Assembly: GCF_001483745.1 (NCBI RefSeq)
Contig: NZ_LQBL01000030.1
Span: 65,481 to 129,480, forward strand
Source of the DNA: Serinicoccus chungangensis
GTDB taxonomy: Bacteria; Actinomycetota; Actinomycetes; Actinomycetales; Dermatophilaceae
Length of the DNA stretch: 64,000 nt
Reading direction: 5' to 3'
The first letter of the stretch is position 1; each line of letters starts with the position of its first letter. Under the pieces are notes generated by a model, which saw only the letters and a list, made by a program, of their open reading frames with translations, did not search any database and had not been told where the DNA came from. This document shows, piece after piece, positions 38,019 through 46,993 of this stretch. The position numbers and the translations under genes are program-made.

Positions 38019-40127
38019 GTGCCCGACCGCCCTCTTGACGCCGCCGGGGTGAGCGCCACGAGGCGCGACCGGCGGCGGATCGCCGCCGTCGCCCTGGAGG
38101 CCGGCGACCTCGACGCGGCGGCGGAGCGGCTGCGCACGCTCACCGACCAGGGGCACCAGGTCGTCCTGCTGTGGTGCCGGGGCGAACCGGGCCACGGGCT
38201 GCGCTCCTTCCGGGCTCGGGTGCCGGTCCGCGCCCGCCGTCCCCGCACCCCCCGCGAGCTCGCCGGGCGGTTGCGCCGGCCGGCCCCGGCCGCGTGGTTC
38301 CGGGACCGCGGACCCCTCGCCCGGGCCCTGCGTGCCGATCCCCGGGCACGGCGCACGCTGGACGGCGTGGACGCGGTCGTCCCGGTAGGCCCGCAGGCGC
38401 GCAGGCTCTTCGAGCGCACCGGTGCCGCACCCGTCCCCGTGCTGCCGCTGGAGGAGCTCGAGGAGCGCGGTGGCGAGCCGGCGGTGTGGGCCACCCTGCA
38501 CCGACGGTCGCGCGCCGGCGGGGCCCGCCTCGACGCCGACCTGGCCCGCGAGGTGCTCGCGCAGCTCCCGCCGGGCGGGCGCGGCATACCTCCCCGGCGG
38601 CAGGCCCTGCTCGTGCCCCTGGTCGTGGCGCTCCACGGCACGGGGGAGTATGCCCTGGCCGCGCGGCTCGCCGGGTGGCTGGACGCCGACCCGGCCCACG
38701 CGCCGCACGCCGCGGTGCACCGAGCCCTGCGGACGCTCGTGGAGCTCTCCCGCACCGGTGAGCCCGCCGCCGACCTCGACGACACGGTCCGGGCGGTGCT
38801 CGCCCGGGCGGACGATGCCCTCGGCGCGGACGTCGACGACGTCCCCGAGGAGGTGGTCCGCGCCACCACGCTCGCCCTGCAGCTGCTCTTCCACCGCGAG
38901 CTGCACGCGGACGGCCTCGGCTCTCCGCTCGTCGCCGACCCGGAGACCTTCCTGGCCGGCTGGCGGGCCTCTCGGGTGGGGCAGCTGCTGGCCGCGCCGG
39001 TGCCCCGGCTACCACCCCACCCGCGGACGGCAGCGGTGCGGCCCGCAGCGGACGGGAACCGTGCGTCCCGGGTGGTCGTCGCGCCCGGGTCCTACCCGCA
39101 GTTCGCGACGCCGGTGGTGCAGGAGCTGACCCGGCGCGCGGACGTCCGGGTCCTCGACCTGCGCGCCAAGGACCAGCTGCGGGGGCTGGGCACCCGTGGC
39201 GAGCTCGTCGCGGCGCGCCTGCGGCAGGCGGTCGGGCAGCCGTGGGTGCCGGACTACGAGCTGCTGGAGGAGCTGGAGGCGGCCGACGCGCTCTTCGTCG
39301 ACTGGGCCGACCGCGGGTCGGTGGCCGCCGTGATGAGTGCCCCGACGGGGGTGCGGGTCACGCTGCGCATCCACAGCATGGACGCGCTCTCCCCCTGGAT
39401 CCACCTGCTGGACTGGACCCGGGTGGACGTGCTGGTGCTGGTGAGCGAGCACCTCCGCCGGGTGGTCGAGGCGCTCCTGGGGGACCGGCTGGCCGGCACC
39501 CAGGTGCGCGTGGTCGGCAACGTGCTCGACCCGGCCCGCATCCCGACCGGCAAGACGCCGGGGCACCGCAGGACCCTGCTCATGGTGGGCTGGGCCCAGC
39601 GGGTCAAGGACCCGGTGTGGGCGCTGGAGGTGCTCGCCCTGCTGCGTCAGGAGGACCCGACCTGGCGTCTGGTCCTCGTCGGCGTCGACTTCCCCGAGAG
39701 CACCGTCGCCTCGCAGCAGGACTACGCCCGGGCCTTCCGCCGGCGGCTGGCTGACGACGACGTCCGGGGTGCGGTCTCTTTCGTCGGCTGGACCCGGGAC
39801 CTGGCGCCGCACCTGGCCGCGGCCGGGTTCGTCCTCTCGACCAGCCGCCGGGAGTCCTTCGGGCTCGCCCTGGTCGAAGGGGCGGCGTCCGGAGCCGTGC
39901 CGGTGGTCCGGGACTGGCCCATCTTCGCCCCCCTCGGCGGTGCCCGCAGCCTCTTCCCGGACGACTGGGTGGTCGCGTCGGTCGAGGAGGCGGCGGCCCG
40001 CGTCGCCGCGCTCGCGGAGGAGCCCGCGTGGTCGGCGGCCTCGGCACAGGCCCGCGCGGTGGTCCGGGAGCGCTTCGCCGCAGGGGCGACCCGGGAGGAG
40101 CTGGCTGGCCTGGTCCTGGGGCAGTGA
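38019..40127 (+). CDS. GT4-type glycosyltransferase with long N-terminal domain
   Basis: A 702-residue cytoplasmic protein, twice the usual GT4 length. The N-terminal ~350 residues form a helical alpha/beta part of unknown function with a partial GT-like pattern (DAVVPVGPQARRLFERTG). The C-terminal half is GT-B: SYPQFATPVVQELTRR opens it, VDVLVLVSEHLRR and VVGNVLDPARIP are the linker, LLMVGWAQRVKDPVWALE starts the nucleotide-binding lobe, and STSRRESFGLALVEGAASG is the donor-binding E-x7-E motif. It begins the polysaccharide locus, ends 4 bp from the convergent gene at 40132, and starts with a probably leaderless GTG. Sugar donor unknown. Confidence 0.85.
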   Translation: MPDRPLDAAGVSATRRDRRRIAAVALEAGDLDAAAERLRTLTDQGHQVVLLWCRGEPGHGLRSFRARVPVRARRPRTPRELAGRLRRPAPAAWFRDRGPLARALRADPRARRTLDGVDAVVPVGPQARRLFERTGAAPVPVLPLEELEERGGEPAVWATLHRRSRAGGARLDADLAREVLAQLPPGGRGIPPRRQALLVPLVVALHGTGEYALAARLAGWLDADPAHAPHAAVHRALRTLVELSRTGEPAADLDDTVRAVLARADDALGADVDDVPEEVVRATTLALQLLFHRELHADGLGSPLVADPETFLAGWRASRVGQLLAAPVPRLPPHPRTAAVRPAADGNRASRVVVAPGSYPQFATPVVQELTRRADVRVLDLRAKDQLRGLGTRGELVAARLRQAVGQPWVPDYELLEELEAADALFVDWADRGSVAAVMSAPTGVRVTLRIHSMDALSPWIHLLDWTRVDVLVLVSEHLRRVVEALLGDRLAGTQVRVVGNVLDPARIPTGKTPGHRRTLLMVGWAQRVKDPVWALEVLALLRQEDPTWRLVLVGVDFPESTVASQQDYARAFRRRLADDDVRGAVSFVGWTRDLAPHLAAAGFVLSTSRRESFGLALVEGAASGAVPVVRDWPIFAPLGGARSLFPDDWVVASVEEAAARVAALAEEPAWSAASAQARAVVRERFAAGATREELAGLVLGQ

Positions 40128-40131
40128 GGGG

Positions 40132-41382
40132 TCAGGAGCGGGCGATCCCGGCCAGCACCTGCACGGCCGCCGAGGCGTGGTCCACCGGTGAGCGGTGGTC
40201 CAGGGGCTGGGCGTCCAGCACCGAACCGGGCTCGACCATGCCCCACACGGGGGTGCCGCTGCCCCGGTAGTCGCTCCACTTGCTCGGCAGGAAGGGGTTG
40301 GTGGCGAGCAGCCCCTGGGTGACGGCGTCGCTGACCAGCAGGACGTCCATCCGCCGGCACATCGCCAGGAACTCCAGGTAGCCCAGGAAGGGCCCGCTGT
40401 GCACGCAGTCCTCCAGCCCCCGCCGACGGACCTCCTCCTCGACCTGCTCGGGCCGTCCGGCGAAGACGTGCAGGCAGATCTCGTCGCGCAGCCGCTGCGG
40501 CAGGGCTTCCAGGGCGGCGAGCACGCTGCCCATGCCCCGGGTGGCGTAGAAGTTGCCGAAGTAGCCGATGTTGCGCCGGTCACCGGGGAGCGGGTGCTCC
40601 GGGACCGCCATCGAGTAGAACTCCTCGGGGAGGGTCGGGTGGGGGGAGACCCGGCTGCGCTCCCGGACCCGGTCGACCAGCTGCGGGTCGTCCACCCGCT
40701 CGAGCATGAGCTCGCGCTGGTGCTCGTTGGTGAAGACGAGGGAGCCGGCCAGGGCGAAGGCCAGGTGCTCGGCCCACTCGAAGGAGTTGCCGCTGGTCGG
40801 CGGGGCGAACCCGGCGGAGCGCATACCCTCCCCCAGGACGTCCAGCAGGGCGTCCTCCCGGACGGGGGCGTGCCGCACCGCGCCGGTGACGTCGCGGGAG
40901 AGCGGGTCGGAGAACTCGGCCGTCCACTCCACCCCGGGCCGGAGCATGGCCAGCCGGGCCGCCAGCACGTGGCTGGCGCTGAAGTGGGCCCGGCTGTACA
41001 TCCGCAGGTACCCCTCCCCCTCCCGGTCCCACTCCAGCGCCCGCTGCACGCCGCGCCGGGTGAAGCCGGTGATCCCGCGCCACGAGGAGAACAGGGTGGG
41101 GCTGGGCAGCTGCTGGCGGCGCACCACGAGGTGGTCGGCGATACGGGCCAGGCCGCGGTCGGTCCGGCGCTCGGCGGACATGCGGTTCTGCAGCACGTCG
41201 ACCGGCCGGCCCATCTCGCGCACCCGCTTGGCGGCGACGATGGCGGAGGTGTCGACGAACGGGGGGAAGCAGTAGGACACGACCAGGTCGCGCGCCGCCG
41301 GCGCCGGGTCGACGGGACCTGGTGCGGCCCCGACGCCGTCGAGGTCCTCGTCAGGGCCGGGCGCGGCGGTCGTGTCAGCCAT
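40132..41382 (-). CDS. glycosyltransferase (GT4-like)
   Basis: A 416-residue GT-B protein. The N-terminal lobe has DLVVSYCFPPFVDTSAIVAAKR, a typical start for GT4 enzymes of surface polymers, and LVFTNEHQRELML at the domain junction. The C-terminal lobe begins RRNIGYFGNFYATRG and contains DVLLVSDAVTQG with NPFLPSKWSDYRGSG instead of the usual E-x7-E motif, so the donor site is atypical. It is the last gene of the minus-strand operon headed by the GT28-like gene, 6 bp after the AsnB-like gene; an own -10 (TAGAGT, 41391-41396) may drive it too. Confidence 0.8.
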   Translation of the reverse strand: MADTTAAPGPDEDLDGVGAAPGPVDPAPAARDLVVSYCFPPFVDTSAIVAAKRVREMGRPVDVLQNRMSAERRTDRGLARIADHLVVRRQQLPSPTLFSSWRGITGFTRRGVQRALEWDREGEGYLRMYSRAHFSASHVLAARLAMLRPGVEWTAEFSDPLSRDVTGAVRHAPVREDALLDVLGEGMRSAGFAPPTSGNSFEWAEHLAFALAGSLVFTNEHQRELMLERVDDPQLVDRVRERSRVSPHPTLPEEFYSMAVPEHPLPGDRRNIGYFGNFYATRGMGSVLAALEALPQRLRDEICLHVFAGRPEQVEEEVRRRGLEDCVHSGPFLGYLEFLAMCRRMDVLLVSDAVTQGLLATNPFLPSKWSDYRGSGTPVWGMVEPGSVLDAQPLDHRSPVDHASAAVQVLAGIARS

Positions 41383-41388
41383 CGCCGC

Positions 41389-44115
41389 TCACTCTAGTGC
41401 GCCTCCCGGCAGCAGGGGCAGGAGCCGGTCGCTCCACGGCAGGGCCACCCGGCGGGTCGGTGGCAGCGCGGCGAGCAGCGCGCGCGTCCGCCGGTCCGTG
41501 GCCGCGCCCGGGCGGTGGCCGAGCCAGAGGACGGCGTCGGCGGGGACCGCCCGGTCCAGGGCACGGGCCACCTCGACCGGGTCCGCGTCGTCGACCAGGA
41601 CGAGCCGCTGGTCGACACCGGCCCGGAGGGCGCGGTCCCCACTGCTGATCATGGCCCTGGTGCTGTCGCCGTCGGCCGGGTGCCACCACGTCACCGCCTC
41701 GACCGGGGCGCCGGGACCAGCGGACCCCTCGGCAGCGCGCCCGAGCGCAGGGGCGAGGGCGAGCAAGTCGGCCCCGGCGTCCAGGCCGAGCACCGGTCGG
41801 CCGCGGCGGGCGAGCAGGGCGACGTGCGCTGCCAGCCGCCGCTCCGCGTCGGCGCCCTGCGCGGCGGCCTGGGCATGCAGCACGGGCAGCGCTCCCGTCC
41901 GCCACGTCCGCGGGCCTGCCGGAGGCGTCTGCGCCAGCCGGTCGGCCCCCAGCGGCTCGCCCTCCCCGGCCCCCAGGGCGGCCGCCAGCGCGGGGTCACC
42001 GACGATCATCGTCCCGCCGCCGCAGACGCGCAGGTCGGAGCTGGGCAGCGGGTCGGTGACCACCCGACCACCCTGCGGCCCGGCCAGCACCACGGTCCAC
42101 GACCCGCACAGCGCCGCGGCCCGGCCGGTCGCGGCACCGAGGCCGGCCCCGTGGGCGAGGAGCCGGTGCAGCAGGCGCGCCACGTCGGCGGCGTCGTCGA
42201 GCCCGTCAGGGACGTCCACCGGGTCACCCACCACCAGCACCCACGCGGAGGCGTCACCGGTGACGGCGCGGGGCAGGCCCGGGTGGGCCCACAGGCTCAG
42301 CCGGCGCCCCGGCAACGGGTGCCGGCGCAGGCCACCGGGGGGCCGCCCGGACCACCGCGACGGCAGCACCGCGAAGGAGCGTGCACCCGCGCCGGGTGAG
42401 GGTTCGTGCGGGGCAGGGGACCGGTCCGTGCCGGCGGTGGCCGCCGGCCCGCGATGGGACCCGACCCGACGTCCCACCGCCCGGCGCAGCCGCCTCGCCC
42501 CCGTCCTCAGCGACCGGGGGCCAGGTCCACCGGTGGCCCGGGTGCGGCTGGGGGTGGCGTCGACGGTGGCCGGTGCCTCCCCCGGGAGGTGACGCACCCC
42601 GGCGTCGGCGAGGAGCCGCTCGAACAGCGCCCGGTCGCGGCGCAGCGGGTAGGGCAGGGACAGCATGGTCTCCAGCAGGACGCGGTCGTTGAAGGGCAGC
42701 AGGATGCGGTGTCCGAAGTCCCCGTCCACGAACTTCTGCCACCCCCACCGCCCCATCCGCTGCTCCCAGTAGAGGACGTCGTAGTCGTCGAAGCCCAGCA
42801 GGGCGTCCGCGTGCATCGGCACCCGGTCGAGGTAGTCGCCGTAGAGCTCCCCGACGAGCGCGTCGTCGACGTCGGCGCCGCTGCCGAGGTAGAGCTCGGT
42901 GAGCCGTCGTGGCGTGAGGACGTGCTCCGGTCGGTGGCGGACGAAGGTCGTCCCGGTCTCCCCGCCGTTGCTCTGCAGCTGCACGAGGTCGCGGGGCAGG
43001 TCGGCCCACATGGCGTGGGCCGCGCCGCGGGAGGGCAGCTGGGGGGCGTACGTGCGACGGTGCAGCACGTCGAAGGTCCCGTGCGCGGGAGGCTGGCGCC
43101 AGCGCAGGACGCGGTGCGGCAGGCCGAGCGCCCGGGCCGCCTCCCGGGCCACGGTCACGTCCTCGACCGCGGCGCGGCTGCGGGCGGCGTCCCGGGGGTT
43201 GAGGTAGGTGAAGGCGAACCCGTCGACGGCCCGCAGGGCGGGTGCGGCCACGGCGGCGGTCACCCGGCTGTCCAGACCGCCGGTGAGGCTGACCGCGGGT
43301 CGTCCCAGCCCCGCCAGCAGCTCGACGTGCGCGGTGAAGCGCTCCCGGAACGCGGCATACACCGCGTCCACGTCCTCCGTCGCCACCCGGGGGCGGAACG
43401 GCCAGAAGCGTCGCTGCCCGACCTCGAGGCCGGCCGCGTCGAGGCGCAGGCGCAGCAGCGAGTTGGGGACGAGCGCCTCCACCCCGAGGTATGCCGTGCG
43501 CAGCCCGGGCAGGTAGGTGACCCGGCCGGACCTGCGCTCGCGCAGGAGGTCGAGGAGCTCCAGGGCCCGCTCGTCGGGGTCCAGGCCGAGGGCACCGGCG
43601 ACGAGCGCGGGCGCGCTCGCGACGGCGGCGCCACGAGCGGCGCCACCCACGTGGACGGGTTGCGTGGCGTGGGTGTCGGGGACGACCAGGAGCTCCACCG
43701 GCTCGTCCGTGCGCCCGCGGGCGTCGGGCGCGACGGCGTCCCCGTCGGGGGACGCCCGGCGGCCCGCCAGCAGCGTCCACCGCCCGCCGAGGTCGGCCAC
43801 CTCCCGGACCAGGGCGTCCGAGCCCGACCGGGCCCAGGTCGTGGCGAGCCGTCCCGCGACCTCCGTGGGGTCGGTGAGGCCCGCTGCCACGTCCACCGGG
43901 TGCCCCAGCAGGACGACGTCCCGGTCGTGGAGGGGACCGCGGGCATGGCCGAGGACCGTGCGCGGCTGCAGGTGCAGGGTGCTGCCGGGCAGCAGCCCCG
44001 ACATCGCTCGCCAGCCGCGGCAGTCGGGCGGCGCCGCGCCCCGGGCGTCGCCGACGAGCAGGAGGTAGCCGTGCGGGTGGGCCCCCAGCAGGACCGCCGC
44101 CTCGTCGACCTGCAC
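41389..44115 (-). CDS. asparagine-synthetase-like protein with two tandem modules
   Basis: A 908-residue protein. Module 1 (about 1-510) has an N-terminal AsnB-like half without the glutaminase cysteine at position 2, then an ATP-pyrophosphatase domain with SLTGGLDS (276-283) and QSNGGETGTTF. Module 2 (about 605-908) repeats the layout: VVGDPVDVPDGLDDAADVAR parallels LLGHPVDVAAGLTDPTEVAG of module 1, and GRPVLGLDAGADLLAL occupies the PP-loop site with the SGGxDS residues lost. Enzymes of this class in polysaccharide loci amidate uronic acids. GTG start directly at the wecB stop. An amide ligase acting on the locus polymer is inferred; module 2 is probably inactive. Confidence 0.8.
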   Translation of the reverse strand: MQVDEAAVLLGAHPHGYLLLVGDARGAAPPDCRGWRAMSGLLPGSTLHLQPRTVLGHARGPLHDRDVVLLGHPVDVAAGLTDPTEVAGRLATTWARSGSDALVREVADLGGRWTLLAGRRASPDGDAVAPDARGRTDEPVELLVVPDTHATQPVHVGGAARGAAVASAPALVAGALGLDPDERALELLDLLRERRSGRVTYLPGLRTAYLGVEALVPNSLLRLRLDAAGLEVGQRRFWPFRPRVATEDVDAVYAAFRERFTAHVELLAGLGRPAVSLTGGLDSRVTAAVAAPALRAVDGFAFTYLNPRDAARSRAAVEDVTVAREAARALGLPHRVLRWRQPPAHGTFDVLHRRTYAPQLPSRGAAHAMWADLPRDLVQLQSNGGETGTTFVRHRPEHVLTPRRLTELYLGSGADVDDALVGELYGDYLDRVPMHADALLGFDDYDVLYWEQRMGRWGWQKFVDGDFGHRILLPFNDRVLLETMLSLPYPLRRDRALFERLLADAGVRHLPGEAPATVDATPSRTRATGGPGPRSLRTGARRLRRAVGRRVGSHRGPAATAGTDRSPAPHEPSPGAGARSFAVLPSRWSGRPPGGLRRHPLPGRRLSLWAHPGLPRAVTGDASAWVLVVGDPVDVPDGLDDAADVARLLHRLLAHGAGLGAATGRAAALCGSWTVVLAGPQGGRVVTDPLPSSDLRVCGGGTMIVGDPALAAALGAGEGEPLGADRLAQTPPAGPRTWRTGALPVLHAQAAAQGADAERRLAAHVALLARRGRPVLGLDAGADLLALAPALGRAAEGSAGPGAPVEAVTWWHPADGDSTRAMISSGDRALRAGVDQRLVLVDDADPVEVARALDRAVPADAVLWLGHRPGAATDRRTRALLAALPPTRRVALPWSDRLLPLLPGGALE
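41391..41396 (-). promoter_or_regulatory. internal -10 (TAGAGT) before the distal glycosyltransferase
   Basis: TAGAGT on the minus strand lies 8 nt before the ATG at 41382 and overlaps the last codons of the AsnB-like gene. It could give a separate, nearly leaderless transcript of the distal glycosyltransferase. Confidence 0.4.
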
Positions 44116-45219
44116 TCAGGCCGCCCCCACCGACCCGGCCAGCACGGCGGCGATCCGGGGGCCGGCGTGGCCGTCCCACAGCGGGGGCACCGGCGTGCTG
44201 CCCGCGGCGGGCCGCCCCGCCGCGAGACGGCTCGCCACCGCCGCGGGGAGCTCGGCGTGGGTGGTCAGCGCGTTGGTGCCGTGGGTGATGGTCACCGGCC
44301 GCTCCGTGTTCGGCCGCAGGGTGAGGCAGGGCACCCCGAGCACCGTCGTCTCCTCCTGGACGCCCCCGGAGTCGGTCACCACGACGGACGCGCCCTGCAC
44401 GAGGGAGAGGAAACCGAGGTAGCCCAGCGGGTCGGCCGGCCGGATCCCGGGGTGGTCGAGGAGCCCGACGTCGAGCAGCCGCGGGCGGCTGCGCGGGTGC
44501 ATCGGCAGCACCACCGGGCAGTGGTCGGCGACCTGGTGCAGCGTGGCCACCGCGCGCCGGGCGTGCTCCCGGTCGTCGACGTTGCCCGGGCGGTGCAGGG
44601 TGGCCACGACGTAGTCGCCCTCGGCGGCCAGCCCGACCTCGCTGCGCGCCCGCTCCTGGTCCAGGCGTCCCCGGTGGCGCAGGAGGGTGTCGATCATCGG
44701 GTTGCCCACCAGGTGGACCGCGGCGGGGTCGACCCCCTCCGCCCGCAGGTTGTCGGCCGCGTCGGCGCAGGTCACCAGCAGCAGGTCGCTGAGCCGGTCG
44801 GTGACCACCCGGTTGACCTCCTCGGGCATCGTCCGGTCGAAGGAGCGGAGCCCGGCCTCGACGTGCGCGACCGGGAGGTGCAGCTTGGCTGCCACGAGCG
44901 CCGCCGCCACCGTGGAGTTGACGTCGCCGTAGACGACCACCAGGGCCGGGTGCCGCGTGGTCATGACCTCCTCGAGCCCCACCATGGCCGCCGCCGTCTG
45001 CCCGGCGTGGGTGCCGGAGCCGATGCCGAGGTCGACGTCCGGCCGGGGCAGCCCGAGCTCGGTGAAGAAGACCTGGCTCATCCGGTCGTCGTAGTGCTGC
45101 CCGGTGTGCACCAGCAGCTGCTCCACGTCGTGGGTCCGCAGCGCCTGGATGACCGGCGCCGCCTTGGGGAAGTTGGGACGGGCGCCCGTGACGTGCAGCA
45201 CGAGCGGGCGCCCGGTCAC
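44116..45219 (-). CDS. wecB: UDP-N-acetylglucosamine 2-epimerase (non-hydrolysing)
   Basis: A 367-residue GT-B-fold epimerase interconverting UDP-GlcNAc and UDP-ManNAc. The start VTGARPNFPKAAPVI, GQHYDDRMSQVFF, VVYGDVNSTVAAAL, HVEAGLRSFDRTMPEE, LVTDRLS-type helix, TLHRPGNVD, VLPMHPRSR, and TDSGGVQEETTVLGVPCLTLR are all hallmarks with the catalytic His and Glu residues. The GTG at 45219 overlaps the preceding stop by 4 bp; longer frames add 60 residues of Arg/Ala-rich nonsense. With the dehydrogenase at 46994 it would supply UDP-ManNAcA. Confidence 0.95.
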   Translation of the reverse strand: MTGRPLVLHVTGARPNFPKAAPVIQALRTHDVEQLLVHTGQHYDDRMSQVFFTELGLPRPDVDLGIGSGTHAGQTAAAMVGLEEVMTTRHPALVVVYGDVNSTVAAALVAAKLHLPVAHVEAGLRSFDRTMPEEVNRVVTDRLSDLLLVTCADAADNLRAEGVDPAAVHLVGNPMIDTLLRHRGRLDQERARSEVGLAAEGDYVVATLHRPGNVDDREHARRAVATLHQVADHCPVVLPMHPRSRPRLLDVGLLDHPGIRPADPLGYLGFLSLVQGASVVVTDSGGVQEETTVLGVPCLTLRPNTERPVTITHGTNALTTHAELPAAVASRLAAGRPAAGSTPVPPLWDGHAGPRIAAVLAGSVGAA

Positions 45220-45842
45220 CCGGGCCCCTGGCCTTCGTCCGCGGCGTGCACCTGCAGCTCGCGCGGCAGCCGCTCGCCCAGCACGCGCAGCAGCCGCTCG
45301 TCCGCCGGGCTGAGCACGCCCTCGTCGGCCCGGGCCAGGTGCCACAGCTGGTAGTGGTCCACGATGCCGGCCACCCGTCGGGCCACGTGGTCCTCCCATC
45401 CCTCCGGGTCACCGTGCGCCCCTCGGGCGAAGACCGCCCGCGGCACCACCAGCTCCACCGGGACGTCGTGCCGGCGGGCGGCACCGAACACCGGGAGGTC
45501 GAGCACGAACAGCGGCCGGAAGGAGAGCAGCCGGCGCTGCAGGGCGCACACCTGGTCGACGAGCCGCTCCGCCGCGGGCTCGTCCAGGCCGGTCGCGAGG
45601 ATCCCCACCACGGGCAGCCGGGAGACGTCGGCACCGACGACGGCGCGACCGGCGCGCATCGGCACGTCGACCTGGCCGGCCCCGTGGCGCGGGGCGAAGA
45701 CGCGCCACGCCAGGTCGGACAGGGTCGCGCTGCGGCGTACCCGGGGGAGGACCTCGTCCAGCGCGACCCGGTACCCGGGCAGCCTGCGGGTCCACCGGGC
45801 GAGCGTCTGCTGGCGCCGCCGCTGGGTCGGGGTGGGGGTCAT
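45216..45842 (-). CDS. hypothetical protein of the polysaccharide operon
   Basis: A 208-residue protein not recognised as any family. It has a basic N-terminus (1-40), no signal peptide and no membrane segment; a middle section with alternating hydrophobic strands (RLPVVGILATGLDEPAAERL, FRPLFVLDLPVFGAARRHDV) and a helical C-terminus (LSPADERLLRVLGERL). It overlaps its upstream neighbour (GT28-like) by 4 bp and wecB by 4 bp, so it is made together with them. It may be a partner or regulator of the polymer enzymes; no catalytic motif is evident. Confidence 0.7.
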   Translation of the reverse strand: MTPTPTQRRRQQTLARWTRRLPGYRVALDEVLPRVRRSATLSDLAWRVFAPRHGAGQVDVPMRAGRAVVGADVSRLPVVGILATGLDEPAAERLVDQVCALQRRLLSFRPLFVLDLPVFGAARRHDVPVELVVPRAVFARGAHGDPEGWEDHVARRVAGIVDHYQLWHLARADEGVLSPADERLLRVLGERLPRELQVHAADEGQGPG

Positions 45843-46903
45843 GCCGCGCCCGCCACGGCCAGGATGTGGTCGGCCGCGGCCTGCGCGCCGTTGCCCGGGT
45901 CGGCGGCCAGTGCGGCCGCGGCGAGCTCCCCGCCGCGGGCCAGCAGCTCGTCGACGAGGGGGCCGGCCGCGCCGCCCGTGAGGGTGGGGGCGACGAGCGC
46001 CCAGCCCCGTCGGGCGGCCTCGCGCGCCCGGGCCTCCTGGTCGTCCAGCGAGGTATGCGGGTTGGGGACGAGCAGGGTCGGAACCCCGAGCCGCAGCGAC
46101 TCGTGGAAGGAGTTGTAGCCGGCCGCGGCGACCACCAGGTCGAAGGCCCGGTAGTGCTCGGACAGCGGGAAGTGGCGCACGAGGTGCACGTCACCGGCAT
46201 ACGCCCGCTCGGCGATCGCGGGGGCGGTGACGCAGACGCCGACCCCCCGTCCCGTCAGCGCGGCCGCGGCCGCCCCCACCTCGTCGTCGGTGTCGTTGAT
46301 GTTGCCGGCCCCCAGCGAGACCAGCGCGAGGGTGCCCTGCGCGGGCAGACCGAGGGCTGCGCGCGAGGCGGCCCGGTCGTGCGCCTGCCCGGCGTCGACG
46401 AGGGTGACCGGCGGCACCCGCAGGACCGCCCCGTCGGGGACCGTGGCCGTCGCGCCCCGGTCCGCCGCGGCCGCCAGGTCGCCGGGCTCGACCACGGCGT
46501 CGAACCACGCCGCCTTCTCCAGCTGGTCGGCGTTGCGGCCCGCTCGCCACATTCCCCGCCGCGACCACACGGCGCGGGTCCGGGGGTGGCCGGCCAGCGC
46601 CTCGTCCAGCCCGGAGTAGGGGTGGGTGCCGTCGAAGACGAGCACGTCGGGGTCGACCCGGTGAAGGATCTCGCCGACCTGCTCGGCGAACAGGCGCCGC
46701 CACGCCGCCGGGCGCAGGCCGGAGGCGCCCTGCGAGGCGAGGTACTCCCACGGCAACCCCTCGGCCTCCACGACCGGCACCGCCTGCGACAACGACACCA
46801 CGTGCCGACGCACCTCCGGCGGCATCCGGCGGGCGTACGCCAGCAGCCGCGTCAGGTGGCCCATCCCCGCACCGTTGCTGGACAGCAGGAGCACCGAGGA
46901 CAT
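45839..46903 (-). CDS. glycosyltransferase, MurG/GT28-like
   Basis: A 354-residue GT-B protein. It begins SVLLLSSNGAGMGHLTRLLAYARR, the glycine-rich acceptor loop of MurG/GT28-type enzymes, and the C-terminal lobe has LALVSLGAGNIND, HFPLSEHYRAFDLVVAAAGYNSFHE and LLVPNPHTSLDDQEARA, the nucleotide-sugar binding region. It is the first gene of a five-gene minus-strand operon with wecB and the AsnB-like gene. Start chosen at ATG 46903; an in-frame ATG at 46915 would add four residues (MIAG). Donor probably a UDP-sugar. Confidence 0.85.
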   Translation of the reverse strand: MSSVLLLSSNGAGMGHLTRLLAYARRMPPEVRRHVVSLSQAVPVVEAEGLPWEYLASQGASGLRPAAWRRLFAEQVGEILHRVDPDVLVFDGTHPYSGLDEALAGHPRTRAVWSRRGMWRAGRNADQLEKAAWFDAVVEPGDLAAAADRGATATVPDGAVLRVPPVTLVDAGQAHDRAASRAALGLPAQGTLALVSLGAGNINDTDDEVGAAAAALTGRGVGVCVTAPAIAERAYAGDVHLVRHFPLSEHYRAFDLVVAAAGYNSFHESLRLGVPTLLVPNPHTSLDDQEARAREAARRGWALVAPTLTGGAAGPLVDELLARGGELAAAALAADPGNGAQAAADHILAVAGAA

Positions 46904-46993
46904 ACCGGCGATCATGGCACAGGGCGTTATGCTCGGGACGCGCCCGGCGGGCGCCCCCGACCCACCCTCTTGTCGTGAAGGAGACTGGCCACC
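46904..46993. promoter_or_regulatory. divergent promoter region of the wecB and dehydrogenase operons
   Basis: This 90-bp gap separates two divergent operons. TATGCT (46928-46933) is a -10 candidate rightwards, and the overlapping CATAAC (46929-46934, minus strand) a candidate leftwards, so the two operons may share or compete for polymerase. GCGCCC-GGC-GGGCGC (46941-46955) is a small hairpin in the rightward leader. GAAGGAGA precedes the GTG at 46994. Confidence 0.5.
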
